This document shows positions 14,927 to 21,285 of a stretch of 25,545 bases of DNA, piece after piece. Source of the DNA: an uncultured Acidimicrobiaceae bacterium (GTDB taxonomy: Bacteria; Actinomycetota; Acidimicrobiia; Acidimicrobiales; Microtrichaceae); assembly GCA_937868025.1 (NCBI GenBank), contig CALMLJ010000610.1, positions 1-25,545 of the forward strand, given 5' to 3'. The notes below the pieces were generated by a model. It was not told the origin of the DNA and searched no databases. It was given only the letters and a program-made list of their open reading frames with translations. The translations under genes were made by a program, and so were the position numbers. Every line of letters begins with the position of its first letter. Positions within the stretch are counted from its first letter, which is position 1.

Positions 14927-16162
14927 GGTCACGACGCCGTCGGCCTCGTCGGCCGCCTCGACCTCGGACCGGCGGACCCCCAGCACGAAGAGGATGGCGT
15001 CGAGGTAGGGCACGTTCACCGAGGTGTGGGCGGCATCCTGCACCACCGGCTTGGCGTTGAACGCGATGCCGAGCCCGGCCGCCGCCAACATGTCGAGGTC
15101 GTTTGCGCCGTCGCCGACGGCCACCGTCTGGTCGACGCTGATGCCCTCGACGCGGGCGACCTCCTCCAGCAGTTCGGCCTTGCGGGCGCGGTCGATCACC
15201 CGCCCGACGACGTTGCCGGTGAGTACGCCGTCGACGGCCTCCAGCTCGTTGGCGAACGCGTGGTCGAGCCCGAGTTCGTCGCGCAGGTGATCCGTGAAGT
15301 ACGTGAAGCCGCCCGACACGATCGCGATCTTGAAGCCGAGGCGTTGCAGCGTTCGGACGAACGTGCGAGCGCCGGGCGTGAGGCGCACGCGGTCGCGGGC
15401 CCGGAGCAGGTCGGCGTCGGTCAGACCGGCGAGCAGCGCCACCCGTTCGCGTAGGGCCTGCTCGAAGTCGAGCTCGCCGGCCATCGCCCGTTCGGTGATG
15501 TGGCGGACCTCGTCCCCACAGCCCGCCTCGTCGGCGAGCAGCTCGATGACCTCGTCCTGGATCAGGGTCGAATCGACGTCGAGCACCACGAGGCGCTGGG
15601 CGCGGCGCCCGAGACCCTCGGGTTGCAGGGCGATGTCGAGCCGGTGGACCCGGGCGAGGTCGACCAGGTCGCGGCGGAGCGACTCGACGTCGGCCCGGTG
15701 CACCGCCAGCTCGTACGCCATCACCGGGTAGCGGGCGATGCGCACGATGCGGTCGATGTTGCCACCGCAGCCGCGGATCGCGGTGGCGACGGCGCTGAAG
15801 TGCGTGGACGTGACCGTCGGAGCGATGACCGTGACGACGAGCCCGGGGCGGCGATCGGTGGGTGTGGCGTCGACCTCGTCGAAGGTGACCTGGAGATCCT
15901 CCTGGTAGCCGAACAGCAGCAGGTCCTTGCGGAGCGAGTCGTTGGTGCCGTCGGCGGTCGTCGGGATGGTCGCAACGACCCCGAGGACGAGGTGACCGCG
16001 GACCACCACCTGTTCGACGTCGCCGATCGACGCGCCCGCGGCCGTCAACAGCGACATGAGGTTGGACGTGACGCCGGGGTGGTCGGGACCGGAGACGGTG
16101 ATGAGGAGGGTCTCAGTCGTCGGGTCGTTCGGACCGGTGGGGTCGGCCGGGTTCGCCTGCAC
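14909..16162 (-). CDS. serB: Phosphoserine phosphatase with tandem ACT domains
   Basis: 417 residues. Two ACT domains (about 18-95 and 108-180) precede a HAD-type phosphatase domain, the SerB2 architecture of actinobacteria. It carries out the last step of serine synthesis, phosphoserine to serine. HAD motif I is VLDVDSTLI (D195 nucleophile, D197), motif II is VSGG (282-285), and motif IV is GDGANDLDM (350-358). ACT domains bind amino acids, so feedback control by serine is likely. The GTG at 16160-16162 gives the longest frame and is supported by a TAGCGT box 6 bases upstream. It is divergent from the RNA methyltransferase gene. Confidence 0.95.
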   Translation of the reverse strand: MQANPADPTGPNDPTTETLLITVSGPDHPGVTSNLMSLLTAAGASIGDVEQVVVRGHLVLGVVATIPTTADGTNDSLRKDLLLFGYQEDLQVTFDEVDATPTDRRPGLVVTVIAPTVTSTHFSAVATAIRGCGGNIDRIVRIARYPVMAYELAVHRADVESLRRDLVDLARVHRLDIALQPEGLGRRAQRLVVLDVDSTLIQDEVIELLADEAGCGDEVRHITERAMAGELDFEQALRERVALLAGLTDADLLRARDRVRLTPGARTFVRTLQRLGFKIAIVSGGFTYFTDHLRDELGLDHAFANELEAVDGVLTGNVVGRVIDRARKAELLEEVARVEGISVDQTVAVGDGANDLDMLAAAGLGIAFNAKPVVQDAAHTSVNVPYLDAILFVLGVRRSEVEAADEADGVVTEAPPT

Positions 16163-16168
16163 GCCCCA

Positions 16169-16174
16169 ACGCTA
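16169..16174 (-). promoter_or_regulatory. Leaderless-type -10 box TAGCGT of serB
   Basis: TAGCGT on the minus strand ends 6 bases before the serB GTG, supporting that start. The remaining divergent region (16175-16284) also contains the 10-base palindrome GGTGATCACC (16210-16219), a possible operator. Confidence 0.5.
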
Positions 16175-16284
16175 CCGGGGACACCCCACCGGACCTGACA
16201 TCGGGGGCCGGTGATCACCACCGAATGTGCGTCGCTGGTTGATGGGTGTCTCGCTCGGCGACGAACGTGAGCGTGCCCGCAGCG

Positions 16285-16290
16285 TAGGGT
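16285..16290 (+). promoter_or_regulatory. Leaderless-type -10 box TAGGGT
   Basis: TAGGGT ends exactly 7 bases before the GTG at 16298, identical in sequence and spacing to rph and to the gene at 18660. Confidence 0.65.
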
Positions 16291-16297
16291 CGGCAGC

Positions 16298-17446
16298 GTG
16301 AACCGGACCGACCCGCTCGACCTCGTGACGACCGGTGTGGCCGTCGGGGGAGCGGGTATCGCCCGCGACGGTGACGGTCGCGTCGTGTTCGTCGAGGGTG
16401 CCCTCGTGGGTGAACGGGTCAGCGTCGAGATCGTCGAGACGAAGAAGTCGTTCCGCCGTGGTCGGGTGCTCGACGTGCTCGAACCGGCGCCCGGTCGGGT
16501 GCTCCCGAGCTGTCCCGAGATCGCCAACGGCTGCGGTGGGTGCGACCTCGCCCACGCATCGCACGCGGCGCAACGCGAGATGAAGGCGGCGATGGTCGCC
16601 GACTCGTTACGACGTCTCGGTCGCCTCGCCGACCTTCCCGACATCGACCCGGGCCCCGACCTGGCCACGACCGGATTCCGCACCACGATCCGCGCCGCAG
16701 TCGTCGATGGACGCGCCGGCCTGCGCCACCGCCGGTCCCACGATGTCGTCACTGTGGCCTCGTGCGAGGTCGCGCATCCGGTCGTCGAGGGGATGTTGGT
16801 GAACGGCCGCTACGGCGACGCCGACGAGGTGACGATCCGGGTGGGCGCCGACACCGGCGAGCAGGCCGTGTTCGTCGGCGGCAGTGAGCCGGACGAGGGC
16901 ACGGTCATCCACGAGGAGATCGCCGGTCGCCGCTTCCGGATCTCGCCTCGTTCGTTCTTCCAGACGCGCGCCGACGGCGCCGCCGCCCTCGTGTCCGTCG
17001 TCGACGAGGCGATCGGCCCCGACCCGACCGGCACCCTCGTCGACCTGTGCAGCGGTGTGGGCCTGTTCGCGGCGACGATCGGCGACCGCTTCGATCGGGT
17101 CGTTACCGTCGAGTCGAACCGGTCGTCGGTCGCGGACGCTCGAGTGAACCTTGCTCACCTCGGTGACAGGGTCGCAGTTCGGTCCTCCACGTTCGAACGA
17201 TGGACGCCCGAACCGGCCGACGTCGTGATCGCCGACCCCTCCCGGGCCGGCCTCGGCAGGGAGGGCGTCGCCAACGTCGCCGCGACCGGCGCCCCACTCG
17301 TGGTGCTGATCAGTTGCGACGCCGGCTCGCTCGGGCGCGATGCCGGGCTCCTCACCGCGGCGGGCTACCGCCTCGACGCGATCACCCTCGTCGACCTGTT
17401 CCCCAACACGGCTCACGTCGAAGTCGTCAGCACCTATCGGAGGTAG
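16298..17446 (+). CDS. TrmA/RumA-family RNA (uracil-5) methyltransferase
   Basis: 382 residues. A short N-terminal TRAM-like beta domain (VAVGGAGIAR, FVEGALVGERV) is followed by an iron-sulphur cysteine set (C72, C79, C82 and probably C156) and a class I methyltransferase domain. Motifs are FFQT, VDLCSGVGLFA (248-258), IADPSRAGLG (the DPPRxG motif) and the catalytic-cysteine loop LISCDAGSLGRD with C340. Relatives methylate U54 in tRNA or U747/U1939 in 23S rRNA; which one applies here cannot be read. The loop has Ala-Gly where most relatives have Pro-Ala. Its last two codons and stop encode the GGAGGT ribosome site for a mini-ORF. Confidence 0.9.
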   Translation: MNRTDPLDLVTTGVAVGGAGIARDGDGRVVFVEGALVGERVSVEIVETKKSFRRGRVLDVLEPAPGRVLPSCPEIANGCGGCDLAHASHAAQREMKAAMVADSLRRLGRLADLPDIDPGPDLATTGFRTTIRAAVVDGRAGLRHRRSHDVVTVASCEVAHPVVEGMLVNGRYGDADEVTIRVGADTGEQAVFVGGSEPDEGTVIHEEIAGRRFRISPRSFFQTRADGAAALVSVVDEAIGPDPTGTLVDLCSGVGLFAATIGDRFDRVVTVESNRSSVADARVNLAHLGDRVAVRSSTFERWTPEPADVVIADPSRAGLGREGVANVAATGAPLVVLISCDAGSLGRDAGLLTAAGYRLDAITLVDLFPNTAHVEVVSTYRR

Positions 17447-17449
17447 CGC

Positions 17450-17473
17450 ATGCCCACCCGGAGATCCTCATGA
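17450..17473 (+). CDS. Seven-codon mini-ORF (possible coupling leader)
   Basis: ATG CCC ACC CGG AGA TCC TCA TGA encodes MPTRRSS. It has a strong GGAGGT ribosome site (17439-17444) 5 bases upstream, and its TGA overlaps the ATG of the next gene (ATGA at 17470-17473). Its size prevents any homology support. It may simply be a chance frame, or it may deliver terminating ribosomes to the downstream start. Confidence 0.35.
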   Translation: MPTRRSS

Positions 17474-18639
17474 GCGGCAACGGCCCGCTCGGCCCCTCGG
17501 ACGAGCTGCTCGTCCACCAGTACGCCGACACCTTCGCGACGGTCAGCCAGAGCGACCTCTCGTGGACGGAGAAGGTGTGCGCCATGGCGGCCGCCCGTGA
17601 CGGCAGCATGCAACTCGGCTTCGGCCTGGGCAAGTACGTGAACCGCGACGTCATCGATGCCTACGGCGGTGTCGCCGTCGGCAACGAGAACCGGGTCGTG
17701 CGGGCCAGCCGGCAGCTGGCGCCCGAGTTCGAGTCGACCGCGGTCGGGCCCCTGACCTACGAGATCGTCGAGCCGATGCAGGCCGTGCGGTTCGCACTCG
17801 AACCGACCGAGCACCAGCCGATCTCCTACGACGTGACGTTCCGCGCCGTGCTGCCGGCGCGGCTCGAAGGGCGTGACGCATCACGTAGTCCGTCGGGAGC
17901 GCGGGTCGCCGCCGACCTCACGCGCTACCACCAGATCGGCGTCGCGTCGGGTTGGGTCGACGTGGACGGCGTGCGTACCGAAGTGCACGACGACGAGTGG
18001 ATCATGACCCGCGACCACAGCTGGGGAGTCCGGTACCACGTGGGTGAGCACCCTCGCGATCTCGCGCCGCCCCATGAGTTGGACACGATCGAAGGACTGC
18101 AGTGGCGGTTCGGCTGGTCGCCGGCGTTGATGACGACGGGCGACGGCGAGCCGTACGGCATCCACCACTTCTTCCAGGAGCTCGACGCGTTCGGATTCCA
18201 GCAGCGCAAGCTGTCCGGCGGCATCGAGTGGCCCGACGGTCGTGTCGAGGAGTTCGCCGCCCTCCGTCCCGAGCTCACCTACGACCCCGCCAACCGACGT
18301 CTGATCGGTGGGGTCCTCCACTTCACGATGGCCGACGGGACGGCGCGGCCGATCGAGATCGAGCCGGCGGGCGACGCCGGGTTGCACCTCGGTCTCGGCA
18401 AGTACTTCGGTCTCGACGGCCACTGGCACGGTGCGTGGCGGGGCCCGCTCTTCGTCGAGGGAGAACACGTGCCCGACACCCGGCCGATCGACGTGCAGCG
18501 CCGGATCCATCAGATCCGCGACAACCTCGTCCGCTACCACGACCCGGCGACCGGTGGGACCGGGCTCGGCAACTACCAGTCCACGATCGCCGGCGCCTGG
18601 CCCGACCTGGGCCTGGGGCAGGACACCAGCTTCATGTGA
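17470..18639 (+). CDS. Uncharacterised lipocalin-like / hydratase-like protein (389 aa)
   Basis: A 389-residue cytoplasmic-looking protein without signal peptide. It is rich in aromatic and charged beta segments such as FGLGKYVNRDVIDAYGG (51-67), WIMTRDHSWGVRYHVGE and GLHLGLGKYFGLDGHWHGAW. The overall layout, with a central RDHSWG block, is like an actinobacterial family that I associate with mycobacterial hypothetical proteins and with CrtC-type hydratase or AttH-like double-lipocalin folds. This is pattern memory, not proof. GGAG (17460-17463) lies 6 bases before the ATG. It is 23 bases after the RNA methyltransferase and is preceded by the overlapping mini-ORF. Confidence 0.8.
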   Translation: MSGNGPLGPSDELLVHQYADTFATVSQSDLSWTEKVCAMAAARDGSMQLGFGLGKYVNRDVIDAYGGVAVGNENRVVRASRQLAPEFESTAVGPLTYEIVEPMQAVRFALEPTEHQPISYDVTFRAVLPARLEGRDASRSPSGARVAADLTRYHQIGVASGWVDVDGVRTEVHDDEWIMTRDHSWGVRYHVGEHPRDLAPPHELDTIEGLQWRFGWSPALMTTGDGEPYGIHHFFQELDAFGFQQRKLSGGIEWPDGRVEEFAALRPELTYDPANRRLIGGVLHFTMADGTARPIEIEPAGDAGLHLGLGKYFGLDGHWHGAWRGPLFVEGEHVPDTRPIDVQRRIHQIRDNLVRYHDPATGGTGLGNYQSTIAGAWPDLGLGQDTSFM

Positions 18640-18646
18640 GGCGGCG

Positions 18647-18652
18647 TAGGGT
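18647..18652 (+). promoter_or_regulatory. Leaderless-type -10 box TAGGGT
   Basis: TAGGGT ends exactly 7 bases before the ATG at 18660, within the 20-base gap after the preceding gene. It suggests that the three-gene lipoprotein operon has its own promoter. Confidence 0.6.
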
Positions 18653-18659
18653 TCCGCCC

Positions 18660-19478
18660 ATGTCGTCACGCCGCCGATTCGTCGCGCTCGTGAGCGCTGT
18701 GGTGCTGGTGGCTGCTGGTTGCAACGGGGGCGGTGGCGACTCGGCCTCGACGACCGTGGCACCGGGTGCAGCGGGGGTCAGCGAGTTGTCGTTCGAGATC
18801 GTGAGCCGGTCTCCCCACGACACCGCAGCGTTCACCGAGGGCTTCACCTTCGGCGACGGCGGGCGCCTGTTCGAGAGCCTCGGGTTGGAGGGCAACTCCT
18901 CGGTCCGCGAGGTCGATCCCACGACGGGAGCGGTCATGGGGGAGTCGCGCCTCGACCCCGCGCAGTTCGGCGAAGGCCTCGCGGTGGGTCCCGACGGGCT
19001 CGTGCAACTGACGTGGAAGGACGGCGTCGCCCACCGCTGGTCGATCGACGACCTCACCGCAACGGGCGTGTTCGAGTACGAGGGCGAGGGCTGGGGCCTC
19101 ACGTTCGACGGCGAGGAGTTCGTCCAGAGCGACGGCTCGCCGACCCTCACCCGCCGCGACGCGGCGACGTTCGAACCGACCGCCACCGTCGACGTCACCC
19201 GCGGCGGCGATCCCGTCGACGAGATCAACGAACTCGAGTGGGTGGACGGGGTGATCTGGGCGAACGTGTGGCACTCCGACGAGATCCTCCGCATCGACCC
19301 GTCGACCGGTCACGTGACCGGCGTGATCGACGCGTCGGCGCTGTGGGAGGCCCCGGAGCGGACCGCCGAGATGACCCTCAACGGCATCGCCCATCGGCCC
19401 GGCGACCCGCCGAACCGACTGTGGCTGACCGGAAAGAACTGGCCCGAGATGTTCGAGGTCGAGGTGACGGAGCGATGA
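18660..19478 (+). CDS. Glutaminyl-peptide cyclotransferase, lipoprotein
   Basis: 272 residues. A signal peptide ends in VAAGC (C21 likely lipidated), then a Gly/Ser/Thr linker and a five-bladed beta-propeller of the plant/bacterial glutamine cyclotransferase family (Glu_cyclase_2). Signature segments are FTEGFTF, FGEGL, GWGLTFDGEEFVQSDGS, INELEWVDGVIWANVW, IDPSTGHVTGVIDAS and LNGIAHRP followed by LWLTGKNWPEMFEVE. The enzyme converts N-terminal glutamine of exported proteins to pyroglutamate and would act on the outer face of the membrane. It overlaps the next lipoprotein gene by ATGA. Confidence 0.92.
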   Translation: MSSRRRFVALVSAVVLVAAGCNGGGGDSASTTVAPGAAGVSELSFEIVSRSPHDTAAFTEGFTFGDGGRLFESLGLEGNSSVREVDPTTGAVMGESRLDPAQFGEGLAVGPDGLVQLTWKDGVAHRWSIDDLTATGVFEYEGEGWGLTFDGEEFVQSDGSPTLTRRDAATFEPTATVDVTRGGDPVDEINELEWVDGVIWANVWHSDEILRIDPSTGHVTGVIDASALWEAPERTAEMTLNGIAHRPGDPPNRLWLTGKNWPEMFEVEVTER

Positions 19479-19951
19479 GCAAACGCAGGTCGAGGATCGT
19501 GGTCGTAGCGTTGGCACTCGTCGGCGCGGTCGGGTGCGGTGGCACCGACTACGAGTCGTTGCACCGCGGCGAGTGCCTGCCGAGCACGGCGAAGGTGGTG
19601 GGGGAGCGTGAGCCCGCCCCGCCCACGGTCGATTGCTCCGAACCGCACCGCTACCAGGTCTACGGCGTGACCCAACTCGACGGACCCCGCACCTATCCGG
19701 GCGAGGAGGTGGTCGACCAGGAGGCGGAGCATCAGTGTTTCCTGCTGTTCGAGCCGAACCTCGGCTACCCCGCGGCGCAGATGCCCGACGACGTGAAGGT
19801 GGTCTACCTTCAGCCCACCGAATCCAGCTGGAACGACCAGGCCGACCGCGAGGTGGAGTGCCTGCTGATCTACGACGACGACACCACGGGGGACGCAGTG
19901 ACCGAGAGCAACGAGCCGGCGACCGAGACCACGACGGGGGGAGACGCGTGA
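19475..19951 (+). CDS. Septum_form-like small lipoprotein
   Basis: 158 residues. The N-terminus MSKRRSRIVVVALALVGAVGC gives a signal peptide with C21 as probable lipid anchor. The mature part has HRGECL, VDCSEPHRYQVYGV and a later C...C pair (HQCFLLF, EVECLLIY), the pattern of the Septum_form (PF13845-type) domain, whose members are exported actinobacterial proteins with disulphides. The C-terminus is a Thr/Glu-rich tail. The ATG overlaps the cyclotransferase stop. The mature protein after lipidation begins with Cys, so it is not itself an obvious pyroglutamate substrate. Confidence 0.82.
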   Translation: MSKRRSRIVVVALALVGAVGCGGTDYESLHRGECLPSTAKVVGEREPAPPTVDCSEPHRYQVYGVTQLDGPRTYPGEEVVDQEAEHQCFLLFEPNLGYPAAQMPDDVKVVYLQPTESSWNDQADREVECLLIYDDDTTGDAVTESNEPATETTTGGDA

Positions 19952-20829
19952 CCGACATGAAGATCGGTTGGTCGCTCCCCACCATGATCGCCGGGATCGA
20001 CGGCCCCACCGTGCTCGAGTGGTGTCGGCGCATCGAGGCGGACGGCTATTCGACGATCGGGTTCGGCGAGCGCATCGCCTACCAGAACCTCGAGCTGTTC
20101 TCGGTGCTGGCGGCGGCCGCTGCCGTGACCGAGCGGGTGCGCCTGATCTCCACCATCGTGGTGCTGCCCATGCACGCCGAGGCGTGGGTGGCCAAGCAAT
20201 CGGCGACCCTCGATGTGCTCTCCGGCGGTCGGTACACGCTCGGCGTCGGGGTCGGCGGACGCAACGAGGACTACCGAACGCTGGACTCGCCGTTCGACCA
20301 CCGGTTCGATCGGCTCGACCACCAGGTCGACCGCATTCGTTCGTTGTGGGCCCAGGAGTCGCCGGGCGAGGGCCTCGACCCCGTCGGTCCCAAGCCGGTC
20401 CAGGAGCACCTGCCGATCCTGAGCGGTGCGATGGGTCCGAAGTCGATCGCTCGATCGGCGCGCTGGGCGGACGGGATCGCCGGGTTCGAGATGGACCCGT
20501 CGGCCGACGCCCTCGGGCGAAGTGTTGCTGCGATGGACGCGGCGTGGGAGGCGGCGGGCCGTGACACCGCCCCCTACCGCATGACGAGCTTCTGGTGCGC
20601 GCTCGGCCCCGATGCCGAGAGCCAGTTGCGCTTGTACGCGGCGCGCTACCTGTCGGTGTTCGGCGCCGAGTTCGCCGACGCGCTGGCGGCGTCGTGCACC
20701 GCGGCGGGGCCCGACGCGATCCGCCGCGCTGTCGACGACGCCCGCGCCGCCGGTTTCGACGAGATCCAACTCGTGCCGACGACGACCGACATCGCCGAAC
20801 TCGACCGGATGGCCGAGGTGCTTGCCTGA
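19948..20829 (+). CDS. LLM-class (F420-dependent type) oxidoreductase
   Basis: A 293-residue luciferase-like TIM-barrel protein. It begins MKIGWSLPT, then has WCRRIEADGYSTIGFGERI, VRLISTIVVLPMHAEAWVAKQSATLDVLSGGRYTLGVGVGG (about 64-105) and PILSGAMGPKSIARSARWADGI, all typical of the actinobacterial group that uses coenzyme F420. The bound cofactor could instead be FMN. The GTG at 19948 overlaps the upstream stop (GTGA) with GGGGGGAG just before it; the ATG three codons later is an alternative. It is the last gene of the operon and is closed by a hairpin. The substrate is unknown. Confidence 0.9.
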   Translation: MTDMKIGWSLPTMIAGIDGPTVLEWCRRIEADGYSTIGFGERIAYQNLELFSVLAAAAAVTERVRLISTIVVLPMHAEAWVAKQSATLDVLSGGRYTLGVGVGGRNEDYRTLDSPFDHRFDRLDHQVDRIRSLWAQESPGEGLDPVGPKPVQEHLPILSGAMGPKSIARSARWADGIAGFEMDPSADALGRSVAAMDAAWEAAGRDTAPYRMTSFWCALGPDAESQLRLYAARYLSVFGAEFADALAASCTAAGPDAIRRAVDDARAAGFDEIQLVPTTTDIAELDRMAEVLA

Positions 20830-20881
20830 CGCGGCCGAGTGCGATGGACGCCGGGTCAGCCGGACCCGGGCCCACCACGAC

Positions 20882-20910
20882 GAACGACCGAGGCCAGGCC
20901 TCGGTCGTTC
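20882..20910. terminator. Perfect 14-bp hairpin between LLM and csp genes
   Basis: Arms 20882-20895 and 20897-20910 are exact reverse complements around a single A. It lies 52 bases after the oxidoreductase stop and 37 bases past the csp stop, so it can serve both convergent genes. No T-run. Confidence 0.8.
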
Positions 20911-20947
20911 ATCTCGATCTCTCGGTTGAGAAGCGTCTCGTCGGTGG

Positions 20948-21148
20948 TCAGATGACCTTCACGTTCTGGGCTTCCTCGCCCTTGCGGCCCGGAGCGACGT
21001 CGAACTCGACGGCCTGGCCTTCCTCGAGTGAGCGGTAGCCGCTTCCTTCGATGTTGGAGTAGTGGACGAACACATCATCGCCTCCCTCACGTGAGATGAA
21101 GCCGTAGCCCTTCTCAGTGTTGAAGAACTTCACGGTCCCTGTTGCCAA
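20948..21148 (-). CDS. cspA: Cold-shock domain protein
   Basis: A 66-residue single cold-shock domain that binds single-stranded RNA or DNA and melts secondary structure. RNP1 is KGYGFI (13-18) and RNP2 is VFVHY (26-30). The start is unusual: the only in-frame start giving the conserved [10 protein letters not shown]-terminus is a TTG (21146-21148), preceded by the purine run AGAGAAGAGAA. The nearby upstream ATG (out of frame) would encode an unrelated short peptide. A TACACT box (21203-21208) would give a leader of about 45-50 bases, in keeping with the regulated leaders of csp genes. Confidence 0.94.
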   Translation of the reverse strand: MATGTVKFFNTEKGYGFISREGGDDVFVHYSNIEGSGYRSLEEGQAVEFDVAPGRKGEEAQNVKVI

Positions 21149-21202
21149 CGGATTCTCTTCTCTCGCATTGAACGAGCCCTTGTGGCCCGCTCGAATGAGG
21201 TC

Positions 21203-21239
21203 AGTGTAGGCAGCCTTTCCCGCCCGGTGGGCGGGAAAG
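21203..21239 (-). promoter_or_regulatory. csp promoter with an inverted repeat over the -35 region
   Basis: TACACT on the minus strand (21203-21208) is a good -10 box. A perfect 11-bp inverted repeat (21215-21225 with 21229-21239, 3-base loop) covers the spacer and the -35 position. This is the layout of an operator. It also lies just upstream of the divergent SNF2 gene promoter (TATGGT at 21273-21278). Confidence 0.5.
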
Positions 21240-21272
21240 TTCGGACCTCGAACACCTGTTCGTGTCGCGCGC

Positions 21273-21278
21273 TATGGT
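21273..21278 (+). promoter_or_regulatory. Leaderless-type -10 box TATGGT of the SNF2 gene
   Basis: TATGGT ends 7 bases before the ATG at 21286. It selects this ATG over the in-frame GTG at 21262 and the ATG at 21274, neither of which has a ribosome site. Confidence 0.55.
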
Positions 21279-21285
21279 GTCCGTC

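Noticed and set aside
16210..16219. Palindrome GGTGATCACC as a specific operator
   Set aside because: Ten bases is short and no regulator can be assigned; kept only as a note in the serB promoter entry.
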